Source: Crassaminicella thermophila (lineage in GTDB: Bacteria; Bacillota; Clostridia; Peptostreptococcales; Thermotaleaceae). From it: 64,000 nucleotides of DNA. The position numbers and the translations under genes are program-made. Positions 1 to 9,241 of this stretch are shown here, piece after piece (within the stretch, counting starts at the first letter, position 1; every line of letters starts with the position of its first letter). The notes beneath the pieces are model-generated. The model was not told the origin of the DNA. It searched no databases and worked only from the letters and a program-made list of their open reading frames with translations. The stretch covers positions 2,361,026 to 2,425,025 of the forward strand of contig NZ_CP042243.1 in the NCBI RefSeq assembly GCF_008152325.1. Direction: 5' to 3'.

Positions 1-3000
1 GTTTTGGTGTCTCTTTTAAGGTTGCTCCCCGATATATCCCTATGTTTGGTGCTAAAGCCTTTTGATCTCTCTTCTTCATTTCCTCTTTATCCATATCAAT
101 CAAACGCTCTTCAATTTCATCAATAAATCTAGACATTGGATTGTAGTTGGTTCTTCCATATAATGTTCTCATTCTTGCATGGGTTAGGAATAACATCTCT
201 TCTGCTCTAGTAATTCCTACATAACAAAGTCTTCTTTCTTCTTCCAAATCTCGATCACTCTCTAAAGCCCTTGAGATTGGAAATATCCTCTCCTCCATCC
301 CTATAAGGAAAACAACTGGAAACTCTAAGCCCTTTGCACTATGAAGAGTCATAAGCACTACTGCATTTTCCTCATCATCCATCGTATCTAAATCTGATAC
401 TAATGATATATTGGATAAAAATTCTTCTAATGTATTTACTTCACTACTTCTTTCAAAGTCCATAGCAACCGATAAAAATTCTTGCAAGTTTTCAATTCTC
501 GCTTCAGCCTCTACTGTATTTTCATTACGAAGCTCATCCATATATCCCGACTCTTGCAATACATTTTTAATAAGTTCTGTTATGCCTATTTCTTCCTTCA
601 TTATTCCATATTTCGTAATCAATAATGCAAAGTCCTTTATTCCTGCTTTCACTCTTTTTGAAAAACCTTGAATAAGTTCATCATCTAGGATTACACTAAA
701 TATACTTTCTCCTGTTTGATTAGCCATTTGTTCTAATTTTTCAACAGTTCTATCTCCAATCCCTCTTTTAGGAACATTGATTACTCTTTTAAAGCTTACA
801 TCATCTACAGGATTTTGAATCAATCTCAAATAAGCAATAATATCTTTTATTTCTTTACGATCATAGAACTTTAATCCTCCATAAATCCTATAAGGAATCC
901 CTGCTTTCATGAGCATTTCTTCAACTACACGAGACTGGGCATTTGTTCTATAAAGAATAGCAAATTCTGAATAGTTTCTTCCATCCGTTTCTACCATGTC
1001 TTTAATTTGTTTTACAACAAACCCTGCTTCATCATGTTCATTCATAGCACGATAATATCTTAATATTTCTCCACTTTCTTGAGAAGTCCATAATTTTTTG
1101 TTTTTTCTACTTCTATTATTTTTAATAACACAGTTCGCAGCATCTAATATATTTTGTGTCGAACGATAGTTTTGTTCGAGTTTTATTACAGTTGCATTTT
1201 TAAAATCATCCTCAAAATTTAGGATATTTCTTATATCTGCACCCCTCCAGCTGTAAATAGAGTTATGGACAACAATTCCTTCACATATATATTGTCTAAA
1301 ATGAGGAACTGATAAATCATATACATATCCATCATACTCTTCAAAAACAACTTCTTCTATAATGTCTTCTATGATTTTTCCATCTTCATATACTGCTACA
1401 TGCATTGTAGGCTTCATATGAGCTAACGGCATATAATAAAAACTCTTTTTCTCTGTTAATCTTGCTTTTTTTACAATATCAATAGTATCATCTAGTTGTG
1501 CTAATTCTCTTGCATATAAATAAGCTTCATCATATTCTTTTCTTTCTGTTTCTATTCTCCACGTATTTCTTTGTCCATCCCTTACAGGAAAATCTTTGCT
1601 AGCTTTTTCCTTTAAATCTTCTCCTGATGTATTCAAACATATTCTATGTCCATGCCAACCAGCATCTAATCCAGTTTCTCTTCCTCCAAAGGAAGTAACA
1701 TTTACAATTCTTCTTATAGACTGACCGCGAACAACTGCATTACACAAATGCTGTGGATATTCTTCAAAAATACATAAATCATTCATTAAATTAATTGCAG
1801 CTTTTTCTGTGTTAATTTCCTTATAAATTGCATCAATATGTTCCTGTAATAATGTCATTTTTCTTCCATTTGCATGAAATACAGTTGTAGGAATCCCATA
1901 TTTAAAAGCATATAATTGTTCATAAAAGTGTGCTTCATCTTTACTAAAGCATACTTTTAGAATCCACATCTTATCTGCATGTTCTTGATTAAGCCTTACG
2001 GCCAATCCATTTGTAATTTCACCTTTTCTACTTCTTACACCCTGTGTTTGTCCTATACGATATCCATACCCTTTTTTATACATTAAATACACATAATAAA
2101 CTCCAGGCTGTGGATTCAGTCTTGCAAAACCAATATGATTCGGTGTACCTTTGATTTCTTTTCCTGATTTTGTTTTAATCCTTACGATAGGTCCTTTATA
2201 TTCTTTTTTCATTTTCTTATCTACAGTACCTATCATAGTTTTCGCTTGTCCTGAAGCACAAAGCACCTTTTGATGCTCTTTAATTTCTTCTATGGCAATT
2301 TTTCCATCTTGCGTCTCTACTTTACACCCCTCCACAATACATTGATCATCGTCCCCTACAACGCATAAATTTCCATGTTTTGCTGCAAGCATAGAAATCA
2401 ACTTATATTGAAGCTGATTTGTATCCTGATACTCATCTACCATTATGTATTGAAACTTATTTTGGTAATAAGAAAGAGTTACTTTGTCATTTTCAAATAG
2501 TTCAACAGTCTTAAAAATTAGATCATCAAAATCTAGTGCATTATTCTTTTTTAACTTTTTCTGATAAAGTTTATATATCTTTCCTATTGTCTCCATTTGA
2601 AAATCGCCAGCATACTCTTTTATAAACTTTTCCGGAGTTAACATTTTATCCTTCGCTTCACTAATTCTATGCTGAACCATAGGAAGTGGATATAATTTAT
2701 CATTTATGTTTAATTCTTTATAACATTCCTTAAAAACTACCTTTTGATCCGATGTATCATAAATGACAAAATCATTTGTATAACCTATCTTTTCTATATC
2801 TCTTCTTAAAATTTTTACACAAGCAGAGTGAAAAGTGCTTACCCATATATCAGTAGGCCTTCCTAATAAATCTTCTACTCTGTACTTCATTTCTTTTGCT
2901 GCCTTATTTGTAAATGTAATCGCTAGAATATTCCCTGGATAAACTCCAAGCTCTTCTATTAGATATGCAATTCTATGAGTTAAAACTCTAGTTTTTCCCG

Positions 3001-3085
3001 ATCCAGCACCTGCTAAAATAAGTAGTGGTCCTTCCGTTTTTAAAACAGCCTCCCTCTGTGGAGGATTTAACATGGACAAATCCAT
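1..3085 (-). CDS. pcrA: ATP-dependent DNA helicase PcrA/UvrD, 3' end outside window, intein-interrupted
   Basis: Superfamily 1A 3'-5' helicase of repair and rolling-circle replication. Reading leftward from ATG 3085 (AGGAG just upstream), the first residues MDLSMLNPPQREAV match PcrA. Walker A (AGAGSGKT), Walker B (DEYQDTN), motif III (GDDDQ then SIYSWRGAD), motif IV-VI elements (NYRS, LMTLHSAKGLEF, EERRLCYVGITRA) are all present. The frame stays open to base 1. After removing the intein (1262-2341), about 668 extein residues remain, so roughly 50-70 C-terminal residues lie outside the window. The intein sits after Gln248, inside motif III, so unspliced protein should be inactive. Confidence in the family is high; PcrA and UvrD names are interchangeable here. 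Confidence 0.95.
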   Translation of the reverse strand, partial: MDLSMLNPPQREAVLKTEGPLLILAGAGSGKTRVLTHRIAYLIEELGVYPGNILAITFTNKAAKEMKYRVEDLLGRPTDIWVSTFHSACVKILRRDIEKIGYTNDFVIYDTSDQKVVFKECYKELNINDKLYPLPMVQHRISEAKDKMLTPEKFIKEYAGDFQMETIGKIYKLYQKKLKKNNALDFDDLIFKTVELFENDKVTLSYYQNKFQYIMVDEYQDTNQLQYKLISMLAAKHGNLCVVGDDDQCIVEGCKVETQDGKIAIEEIKEHQKVLCASGQAKTMIGTVDKKMKKEYKGPIVRIKTKSGKEIKGTPNHIGFARLNPQPGVYYVYLMYKKGYGYRIGQTQGVRSRKGEITNGLAVRLNQEHADKMWILKVCFSKDEAHFYEQLYAFKYGIPTTVFHANGRKMTLLQEHIDAIYKEINTEKAAINLMNDLCIFEEYPQHLCNAVVRGQSIRRIVNVTSFGGRETGLDAGWHGHRICLNTSGEDLKEKASKDFPVRDGQRNTWRIETERKEYDEAYLYARELAQLDDTIDIVKKARLTEKKSFYYMPLAHMKPTMHVAVYEDGKIIEDIIEEVVFEEYDGYVYDLSVPHFRQYICEGIVVHNSIYSWRGADIRNILNFEDDFKNATVIKLEQNYRSTQNILDAANCVIKNNRSRKNKKLWTSQESGEILRYYRAMNEHDEAGFVVKQIKDMVETDGRNYSEFAILYRTNAQSRVVEEMLMKAGIPYRIYGGLKFYDRKEIKDIIAYLRLIQNPVDDVSFKRVINVPKRGIGDRTVEKLEQMANQTGESIFSVILDDELIQGFSKRVKAGIKDFALLITKYGIMKEEIGITELIKNVLQESGYMDELRNENTVEAEARIENLQEFLSVAMDFERSSEVNTLEEFLSNISLVSDLDTMDDEENAVVLMTLHSAKGLEFPVVFLIGMEERIFPISRALESDRDLEEERRLCYVGITRAEEMLFLTHARMRTLYGRTNYNPMSRFIDEIEERLIDMDKEEMKKRDQKALAPNIGIYRGATLKETPK
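1262..2341 (-). mobile_element. Intein (360 aa) in PcrA with GIY-YIG-like homing endonuclease domain
   Basis: The helicase reading frame contains exactly 360 extra codons between Q and S of GDDDQ/SIYSWRGA. Splice-site residues are classic: Cys1, block B GTPNH at 65-69, a C-terminal block YDLSVPHF followed by EGIVVHN ending His-Asn, and Ser as +1 residue. No LAGLIDADG or HNH motif is visible. After block B comes PGVYYVYLMY (79-88) and YRIGQT (94-99), then Arg116, Glu141 in AHFYEQLYAF and an Asn158; this order and spacing fit the GIY-YIG nuclease core (GIY, YIG, Arg, Glu, Asn). A further 140 residues of uncertain nature precede the C-terminal splicing part. Intein call is near certain; the nuclease class is inferred from motifs. 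Confidence 0.92.
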
Positions 3086-3317
3086 AAATTTTCTCCTTTC
3101 TTTTGTACCTTTTATCTATGTCTTATTTCATAATTCTCAAAAGAACTTTGATAAGAAATAGTATATCATAATTTCCTTTTTTTCAGTAGAGATGCGAACG
3201 TTTGTTTTGTATAAAAAAAGTGAAATATTTTTATTGTAATCTATAATAGAGGATAATATAATTTTGTTATCTAAATTCAATATCTAATCAAAAAAAGTAC
3301 AGATAGGGGTGCCTACA

Positions 3318-4580
3318 ATGTCACAAGTATATAAAAATATTAAAAACGATCATCAAATATGGAAATTCTGTTTTTATGGTTTACTAAAAAATCTCAAATT
3401 TTTTGAACCATATCTTCTCATCTATCTTTTAGGGATGGGTTTTAATTTATTTAAGATAGGTATTTTATTCTCAATTAGGGAAGTCATTACCTATATATTT
3501 GAAGTACCTTCAGGCATATTTGCTGATCACTACGGAAAGAAAAAGGAACTGATGATTTGCTTTACTTTTTATATAATTTCATTTGTATTTTTCTTTATAG
3601 GAAAAAGCTTTTACAATTTTGTAATCGGTATGATCTTCTTTGGATTAGGTGAAGCCTTCAGATCTGGAACTCATAAAGCAATGATTTACACTTATCTTGA
3701 ACAAAAAGGATGGTTTGAGCATAAAGCCTTTGTTTATGGAAGAACAAGATCATTTTCTTTAATAGGTTCAGCAATTTCTGCTTTTTTATCAATCCTATTT
3801 ATTCTAAATTTACCTAGTGCAAGATGGATTTTTTTAATTTGTATCATACCATATATTATAGATTTTATACTAATATGGTCTTATCCTGATAGTTTAGATG
3901 AAAGAAGATACAATGTATTAAATTTGAAAAAATTCTTTATAGAAAGCTTTATTCAACTTAAGAATATTATTTTCAATACTTCTTTAAATAAAATCCTTAT
4001 TAGTTCTTCGCTATATGATGGGATTTTTAAAACAATTAAGGATTATATTCAACTTATTTTAAAGCTAACAATAATAACTTCAGCTGCTTCTAGCTTGAAA
4101 GTGCTAGAAGGAGAAAATATGGTAAAAATATACTTAGGAATTACTTATGGTATATTTTATATATGTAGCTCTATGGCTTCAAAAAATGTTTACAAGCTTA
4201 ATAAAATAACAACATCCAATAAACTATTAGTTGTTTCATTTGACGTTATGGCAATCCTTTTGTTGTTCCTTTCAATTGCAATAAAAAATAATAATATAAT
4301 GATTATTATTGGAATTTTCTTTGTCTTATATATATTAAAAGACGCAAGAAGACCAATATTTGTTGATGTATGCGGTGATTATATGGAAAAAAATCAACGT
4401 GCTACAGTATTATCTGTAGATAGTCAATTAAGATCACTTTTTACAGTTATTTTTGCTCCAATCTTTGGTTTTGTAGCAGATCATTACTCCATAGGCACAT
4501 TATTTTTATTGATTGGCATTCTAATTCTTATCGTTAATCGATTTTTATATGTACCAAAACAAAGTTTACAGATTAGATAG
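3318..4580 (+). CDS. MFS transporter
   Basis: About 420 residues of almost wholly hydrophobic segments, consistent with a 12-helix major facilitator superfamily permease. The loop between helices 2 and 3 reads GIFADHYGKKK, the MFS signature A form, and a second copy-like loop FVADHYSIG lies near residue 400. It belongs with Clostridial MFS proteins of unknown substrate, often annotated as drug exporters. I prefer ATG 3318 over an in-frame GTG at 3309, because AGGGG ends 8 bases before the ATG. It stands alone, divergent from pcrA, and is followed by a hairpin. Substrate cannot be told from sequence. Confidence 0.85.
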   Translation: MSQVYKNIKNDHQIWKFCFYGLLKNLKFFEPYLLIYLLGMGFNLFKIGILFSIREVITYIFEVPSGIFADHYGKKKELMICFTFYIISFVFFFIGKSFYNFVIGMIFFGLGEAFRSGTHKAMIYTYLEQKGWFEHKAFVYGRTRSFSLIGSAISAFLSILFILNLPSARWIFLICIIPYIIDFILIWSYPDSLDERRYNVLNLKKFFIESFIQLKNIIFNTSLNKILISSSLYDGIFKTIKDYIQLILKLTIITSAASSLKVLEGENMVKIYLGITYGIFYICSSMASKNVYKLNKITTSNKLLVVSFDVMAILLLFLSIAIKNNNIMIIIGIFFVLYILKDARRPIFVDVCGDYMEKNQRATVLSVDSQLRSLFTVIFAPIFGFVADHYSIGTLFLLIGILILIVNRFLYVPKQSLQIR

Positions 4581-4599
4581 GTAATAAAATCTTATTCAT

Positions 4600-4640
4600 G
4601 GGTGTTGATTCTTACTTTTTTAAGAATCAACCCCCATTTA
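4600..4640 (+). terminator. Hairpin after MFS gene
   Basis: A 10-bp perfect stem (TTGATTCTTA with TAAGAATCAA, loop CTTTTT) extends by GGTG/CCCC pairs just after the MFS stop. The following U-tract is weak (CATTTA), so termination may be partial. Confidence 0.5.
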
Positions 4641-4810
4641 CTCATCTAATATTCCTTCACTATATATCCTATAATGATGAAATTAATTATTTTCTTTCAT
4701 ATTATATTTTTCCATTCTATATATAAGGATATGTCTAGTATATCTTCATTGCCTCTATTGCGGATTTCATTATTCCATTAGCTGTGATCATTATTACAGG
4801 CATATTCTCA

Positions 4811-6241
4811 TTAAGCTCCTTCCTCTACTGCAATAGGAAGATATACATCTATTTTTGTTCCCTTTCCTACTACACTATCTATCCCCATATAGCCCTTATG
4901 TTCTTCTATAATTCTATGGGTAATAGATAATCCAAGCCCTGTTCCAGTATCCTTTGTAGTGTAAAAAGGCTCAAATATTTTTTCAATTTTTTCTTGAGGT
5001 ATTCCTATTCCAGTATCTTCAAAAGAAATTTTTACCCAATTCTTTTCTTTGAATAGACTAATATATAATTTCCCACCTTTTGGCATAGCTTGTACAGCAT
5101 TAAAGATAATGTTTACAAATGCTTGTTTTAATGCTTCTGAATCTACAAATAATTTCACATCTTCTTGTAACTCATAATTCATTTCTACATGGTTCTGCTG
5201 TGCATATTTTTTCGTAATCAGTAGAATATCCTGTAGTAGGCCATCTATACTTTGAACCTTTCTTTCATATACATTAGGCTTCGCAAAATTTAACAAACTC
5301 TGAATTACTGAATTTGCTCTATCAATTTCATGAATGATAATTTCAAGACCTTCTTCTAACTCTTCATCGTCTGTATCTTCATGTATTGTTTGGGATATGG
5401 TCTTTATAATACCTAGTGGATTTCTTATCTCATGAGCAATACCTAATGCAAGTTCTCCTACTGCTGATAACTTTTCCGATCTTTTTACTTGGCTTTCTAA
5501 CTTTCGAATCTCAGATATATCTTCAAGTACAAGTACAACTCCCTCTACCTTGTCCCTAGTGCTTCGTAATGGATATGCAAACAGTTTTACATAAACACCT
5601 TTTCCATCTTTTGAAATGCATTGTGTTTCCATATTTAATACTTTTTTATTATATTTAAATACATCATTTAATATTTTTTCCACATGGTCGTATTCGACAA
5701 ACAAAGAACTTAAATTTCTACTCTCAATTCCTCCATCTAATTGAAATATTTTTTTCCCTTCCTTGTTCATAGATTGTATCATTAAATTTTTGTCAACAGC
5801 AATAAAAACATTTGTAATACTATCTAATATATTTTGGGTATAATTTTCAAGATCCGTTAATTTTCTTATTTGTATTTCTAGCATTTTTTTCTTTTTAAAG
5901 TCAGATTCCACTAAAAATCCTGTGATTGTACCTATAACTATAAACATCATAATTTCTAAAAATTGATTTAATACCTCTATATTGATTTTTCCAAAATATA
6001 ACAATAAATGGGGTGTATACAGCATAGAAATAATGAGTGATGAAAGTACACCACCTTTTAGTCTAAATTTAAAACTAGCAACAATAATAGGAATATAATA
6101 TAGCCTTCTATAGAAGTCATGTATATCCCATCTTGAAGCTATAGTAAAATAATGAAGTAACGTGATCCCTATAATACTCATACTAATAAATAGAATCTCT
6201 TGAATTTTTTTTTCTGTTCTCATCATTTCTCTCTCTTTCAT
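4811..6241 (-). CDS. Membrane sensor histidine kinase (AtoS/NtrB-like)
   Basis: 476 residues. The first 115 hold four or so membrane helices with short loops (a DUF4118-like sensor region, no large extracellular domain). A PAS domain follows (about 130-245), then a HisKA dimerisation domain with the phospho-acceptor His270 in GIAHEIRNPLG, and a HATPase_c domain with N (FINIIFNAVQ), G1 (DTGIGIP) and G2 (TGLGLSI) boxes. This arrangement resembles kinases that pair with sigma-54-type response regulators. No response regulator is next to it, so it is an orphan here. The start is uncertain: in-frame ATGs at 6226 and 6223 follow a weak purine stretch. Confidence 0.88.
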   Translation of the reverse strand: MKEREMMRTEKKIQEILFISMSIIGITLLHYFTIASRWDIHDFYRRLYYIPIIVASFKFRLKGGVLSSLIISMLYTPHLLLYFGKINIEVLNQFLEIMMFIVIGTITGFLVESDFKKKKMLEIQIRKLTDLENYTQNILDSITNVFIAVDKNLMIQSMNKEGKKIFQLDGGIESRNLSSLFVEYDHVEKILNDVFKYNKKVLNMETQCISKDGKGVYVKLFAYPLRSTRDKVEGVVLVLEDISEIRKLESQVKRSEKLSAVGELALGIAHEIRNPLGIIKTISQTIHEDTDDEELEEGLEIIIHEIDRANSVIQSLLNFAKPNVYERKVQSIDGLLQDILLITKKYAQQNHVEMNYELQEDVKLFVDSEALKQAFVNIIFNAVQAMPKGGKLYISLFKEKNWVKISFEDTGIGIPQEKIEKIFEPFYTTKDTGTGLGLSITHRIIEEHKGYMGIDSVVGKGTKIDVYLPIAVEEGA

Positions 6242-6335
6242 ATTTTATAATTATTACGATGATTATAAAATCCCATGAGATATATTTCATGGGATTTCAA
6301 TTTCATACTTTTAAAACCTTTATATTCTGAAATAC

Positions 6336-6458
6336 CTACTTAGATTTAGAACCATTACTTTTTTTATTTACATCACAGCAATCTAATCTTTCTGATCCAA
6401 AGTTTTTCTTATTTGCCTCACCTAATTTCTTCAAAAAGTTTTCAAACCACTTTTTCAT
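6336..6458 (-). CDS. LDCC-motif small protein, putative metal-binding
   Basis: A 40-codon frame with a strong AGGAGG site 7 bases before ATG 6458. The product starts MKKWFENFLKKLGEANKK, a Lys-rich amphipathic helix, and then has RLDCCDVNKK with the paired cysteines that give the LDCC-motif family its name, ending in a polar SNGSKSK tail. Such microproteins of about 40 residues recur in Clostridia and are proposed, without direct proof known to me, to bind metal. It lies downstream of nothing obvious and upstream (on the minus strand) of the sensor kinase, with 94 bases between. Confidence 0.8.
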   Translation of the reverse strand: MKKWFENFLKKLGEANKKNFGSERLDCCDVNKKSNGSKSK

Positions 6459-6887
6459 TTCTTCTTCCTCCTTTAATTTTATGATGATTTATATATTTTA
6501 CATTTATTCACTATAAGTACTTTTTCTCTAATTTGTATCAATTATCTGTCTACATTGCTCACACCTTCTTTTAAGTTTTTCTTTACAATTTTAAGAATAA
6601 TTATATTCTTCTCATTCAAAACCATAATAAGAAACTGTAGCTTTTCACACAGCACTTGTAGGATATGCTCCTTTGTTACAATTTATTAAAACAATTGATT
6701 TATGCTATAAATACCTACCGTAACCCCCATCGTTATAAAGAAAATAACTTATTAAATAACCATATGCTTAAATTTATCCATATGCTACCCTCTCCTTTTA
6801 AAGATTTTCAATTATTTTTAACTTACTTGTATTTAATGCAAGAACAATACCAACTATAAAAATATATTTTTAGGACAATATTATATT
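6459..6887. other. Intergenic, no gene supported
   Basis: Very AT-rich stretch. A 64-codon plus frame (6665-6859) has no ribosome binding site and no recognisable sequence, so I leave it out. The left end should hold the promoter for the LDCC gene. Confidence 0.5.
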
Positions 6888-6903
6888 TTGGCATTAATTT
6901 TGC
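6888..6903 (+). promoter_or_regulatory. Sigma-54-type promoter (-24/-12)
   Basis: TTGGCATTAATTTTGC: GG and GC dinucleotides are separated by exactly 10 bases, as the RpoN consensus TGGCAC-N5-TTGC requires. Transcription would start near 6915, leaving about 20 bases before ATG 6936, with AAAGGAG in between. Confidence 0.6.
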
Positions 6904-6935
6904 GTGAATGCTTATACTAGAAAGGAGTGATATTT

Positions 6936-7397
6936 ATGGAGAAAAGAGGTCTTTTTATGAAACAATTCTTAAGAAATTTTATTATAATAGCATTGATATC
7001 TTTCATATTTCAAGCTGCCTGGGAATACTTATCATGTGGTTTATTTTATGCTATGGACACAAAAACAGCTACTTCTCCATTAATGTGGAGCGCAACCTTT
7101 GGTGATGTAATGATGACTGTAACTTTATATGTTATATTATCATTTGTTAATGGAAATTCTAACTGGATTGTAAATAAGTGGAAATCTAAAGAATATATTA
7201 TTATATCACTATATGCTTTATTCTTAAGTTTTTATTTTGAAATAAGTGCTCTTTACTCTGGAAGATGGGCCTATTCAGAAGCTATGCCTTTATTCCCTAA
7301 TACAAATATTGGTTTAATACCAGTAATACAACTTTTAATCTTATTTCCATTTACTTTCTTTATCAGTAAATTCATTATTAAAGCAATAAATAAATAA
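6936..7397 (+). CDS. Small polytopic membrane protein, unknown function
   Basis: About 153 residues from ATG 6936, chosen because AAAGGAG (6921-6927) ends 8 bases before it; an in-frame GTG at 6927 lies inside that site. Four hydrophobic segments are visible (about 8-28, 55-70, 90-108, 128-148). Conserved-looking polar features inside or next to them are AAWEYLSCG and YFEISALYSGRWAYSEAMPLFP, which suggest a real family rather than filler, but I do not recognise it. It is preceded by a sigma-54-type promoter and closed by a bidirectional terminator. Confidence 0.75.
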   Translation: MEKRGLFMKQFLRNFIIIALISFIFQAAWEYLSCGLFYAMDTKTATSPLMWSATFGDVMMTVTLYVILSFVNGNSNWIVNKWKSKEYIIISLYALFLSFYFEISALYSGRWAYSEAMPLFPNTNIGLIPVIQLLILFPFTFFISKFIIKAINK

Positions 7398-7427
7398 TCT
7401 ATAACTATGCAAAAGCTAATAATTCAT

Positions 7428-7471
7428 AAGCAATAAAAAACCTTCTATTTGCAGAAGGTTTTTTATTGCTT
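7428..7471. terminator. Bidirectional terminator
   Basis: 18-bp perfect stem (AAGCAATAAAAAACCTTC and its complement) around an 8-base loop, between the convergent membrane-protein and rhodanese genes. A and T runs on the two sides give a U-tract on either transcript. Confidence 0.85.
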
Positions 7472-7479
7472 ATAACTTT

Positions 7480-8388
7480 TTATTTTTCAATTGGTTCTCC
7501 TGATTTTTCATAGTCTTCCCATGAACCATCATAGTTTTTCACATTTTCATAACCAAGTAATTCTGTTAATGCAAACATTGAGTGAGCTGCTCTCCAACCA
7601 CCTAAGCAGTATGTTATAATTTCTTTATCAGCTGTAATTCCCTTTTCTTCATATAATGCTTTTAATTCATCAGCACTCTTGAATGTACCATCTTCTCTTA
7701 GTGCATTTGTCCATTCAATGTGAACAGCTCCTGGAACACGTCCTTTTCTCCATTCTTTGTCTGAACGCGTATCTAAAGTAGCAATATTTTCATTATCAAA
7801 GCTTGTTTTTACTGTCTCAACAGTAGCAAGTATATCTGGGTTTTCTCCTTTGATTTCATAAGTTGTTGCTTCTTTTTTTGCTGGAGATGATGCTGTTTCA
7901 TAACCAGCATTTTCCCATGCTTTTATACCACCATTTAAAATTTTCACATCATCATGGTTGTAATATTTAAGAATCCACCAAACACGTGCTGATAATAACA
8001 TATTTTTCGCATCATAAAGAACGATTGTGTCATCATTATCAATACCTACATTTGATAAAACTTTTTCCCATTGTTCTTTCGTTGGTCTCGCATTTTTTAG
8101 TCCATCTGCAGTATAATTAAAGTCTTCTTCTTTAATCTTAACAGATCCTGGTATATAATCTCTTACTTCTACACCAAGGATTACAACATTTTCATCATTC
8201 ATAATTTCTTTTAACTCTTGTGCTGAAATTAAACTTTCTGGATGAGCATATCCTAAATCTCCTACTTTTGTCTCAGCATTTTCCTCTGCTTTTGGTGCTT
8301 CTTGAGCAGGTTGTTGTGTACATCCAACTACTGAAACTACAAGAGATAAAATTAGTAGCGTTACAATAAGTAACTTTTTCTTAAACAT
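7480..8388 (-). CDS. Rhodanese lipoprotein (thiosulfate sulfurtransferase-like)
   Basis: About 300 residues with a signal peptide ending in the lipobox VVGC, so it is anchored outside the membrane. Two rhodanese domains follow. The first (about 50-160) keeps the fold motifs (VVILGVEVRDYIPGSVKI, LYDAKNMLLSARVWWIL) but has no catalytic Cys. The second (about 175-300) has TLDTRSDKEWRKGRVPGAVHI and the active loop ITYCLGGWRAAH with the catalytic cysteine. Such two-domain enzymes move sulfane sulfur from thiosulfate or another donor to a thiol acceptor; E. coli YnjE is a related exported form. Start at ATG 8388 rather than 8397, as GGGAGG directly abuts the latter. Last gene of its operon. Confidence 0.88.
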   Translation of the reverse strand: MFKKKLLIVTLLILSLVVSVVGCTQQPAQEAPKAEENAETKVGDLGYAHPESLISAQELKEIMNDENVVILGVEVRDYIPGSVKIKEEDFNYTADGLKNARPTKEQWEKVLSNVGIDNDDTIVLYDAKNMLLSARVWWILKYYNHDDVKILNGGIKAWENAGYETASSPAKKEATTYEIKGENPDILATVETVKTSFDNENIATLDTRSDKEWRKGRVPGAVHIEWTNALREDGTFKSADELKALYEEKGITADKEIITYCLGGWRAAHSMFALTELLGYENVKNYDGSWEDYEKSGEPIEK

Positions 8389-8477
8389 AAAATTCATCCT
8401 CCCTTTTCATTTGAAAATATTTACTACAAGGCTATAAAGCCTATTATAGTCTCGTATATTAATAAATTAAATAAATT

Positions 8478-9188
8478 TTATTTTAAATCCTCCATATTAA
8501 TTCCTTTTTTCTTGGCAATGTATTTTGGTATTAATGAAACTAAGAATAAAGCAATACCTGCTATAGCAAACTTCACTAACAATCCTGCTGAAAAACCGTT
8601 TGTTACAATCTCTCCAGCCATATAAGCATAAATGAATGCTCCTGGTGCCATACAAATTAATGATACGATAAAATATGTTCCTAAATTAATTTTTGTCAAT
8701 CCATATGCATAATTTTGGAAAGAAAATGGAAAAACAGGAACTAAACGGGTTAAAATTAAAAAACTTGTTCCATTCTTCTCAACCCCATCATCTATTTTTT
8801 TGAACATTTCGTTCTGTCCGATTTTCTCTTCAATCATTCCTCTAGCTACATATTTTGAAACTAAAAAGGCAGCTGTCGCTCCAAGTGTTGCCCCTATTAA
8901 CGAAACAACTCCTCCTAATATTGGACCAAAAGCAATTCCAGCTACAATTGTAAGCATTGATCCTGGGAGCATAAATACACAAGATGCAATAAAAACCAGT
9001 ATAAATACAAGATAACCCCATATACCAAAAGACTTAAAAAATGCTTGCATTGCTTCAACATCTTGAATCTTGCTAACTACACCTGTTTTCCAAGCTATAA
9101 AAAAACCAATAGCAATAATAAGTACTGCTGCTAACAATTTAAATGAACTTGACTTTTTTTCTTGTTGTTTTTCTTTTCCTTGAGACAT
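8478..9188 (-). CDS. TVP38/TMEM64-family membrane protein (DedA-like)
   Basis: 236 residues: a cytoplasmic Lys-rich start, one helix at about 17-35, then the VTT/SNARE-associated domain with FILVFIASCVFMLPGS, TIVAGIAFGP, GATLGATAAFLVSKYVAR and LTRLVPVFPFSFQNYAYGLT, all hallmark stretches of the TVP38 family. Members are membrane proteins with re-entrant loops, related to DedA lipid scramblase-like proteins. It sits between two rhodanese genes; E. coli YdjX and YdjZ of the same family are encoded near the rhodanese YnjE, which supports a shared role. What it transports here is unknown. Confidence 0.87.
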   Translation of the reverse strand: MSQGKEKQQEKKSSSFKLLAAVLIIAIGFFIAWKTGVVSKIQDVEAMQAFFKSFGIWGYLVFILVFIASCVFMLPGSMLTIVAGIAFGPILGGVVSLIGATLGATAAFLVSKYVARGMIEEKIGQNEMFKKIDDGVEKNGTSFLILTRLVPVFPFSFQNYAYGLTKINLGTYFIVSLICMAPGAFIYAYMAGEIVTNGFSAGLLVKFAIAGIALFLVSLIPKYIAKKKGINMEDLK

Positions 9189-9241
9189 AACTGCACCTCC
9201 AATGATTTGTAAAAGGGAAAATTCCCTCCTACACGCCTTTA

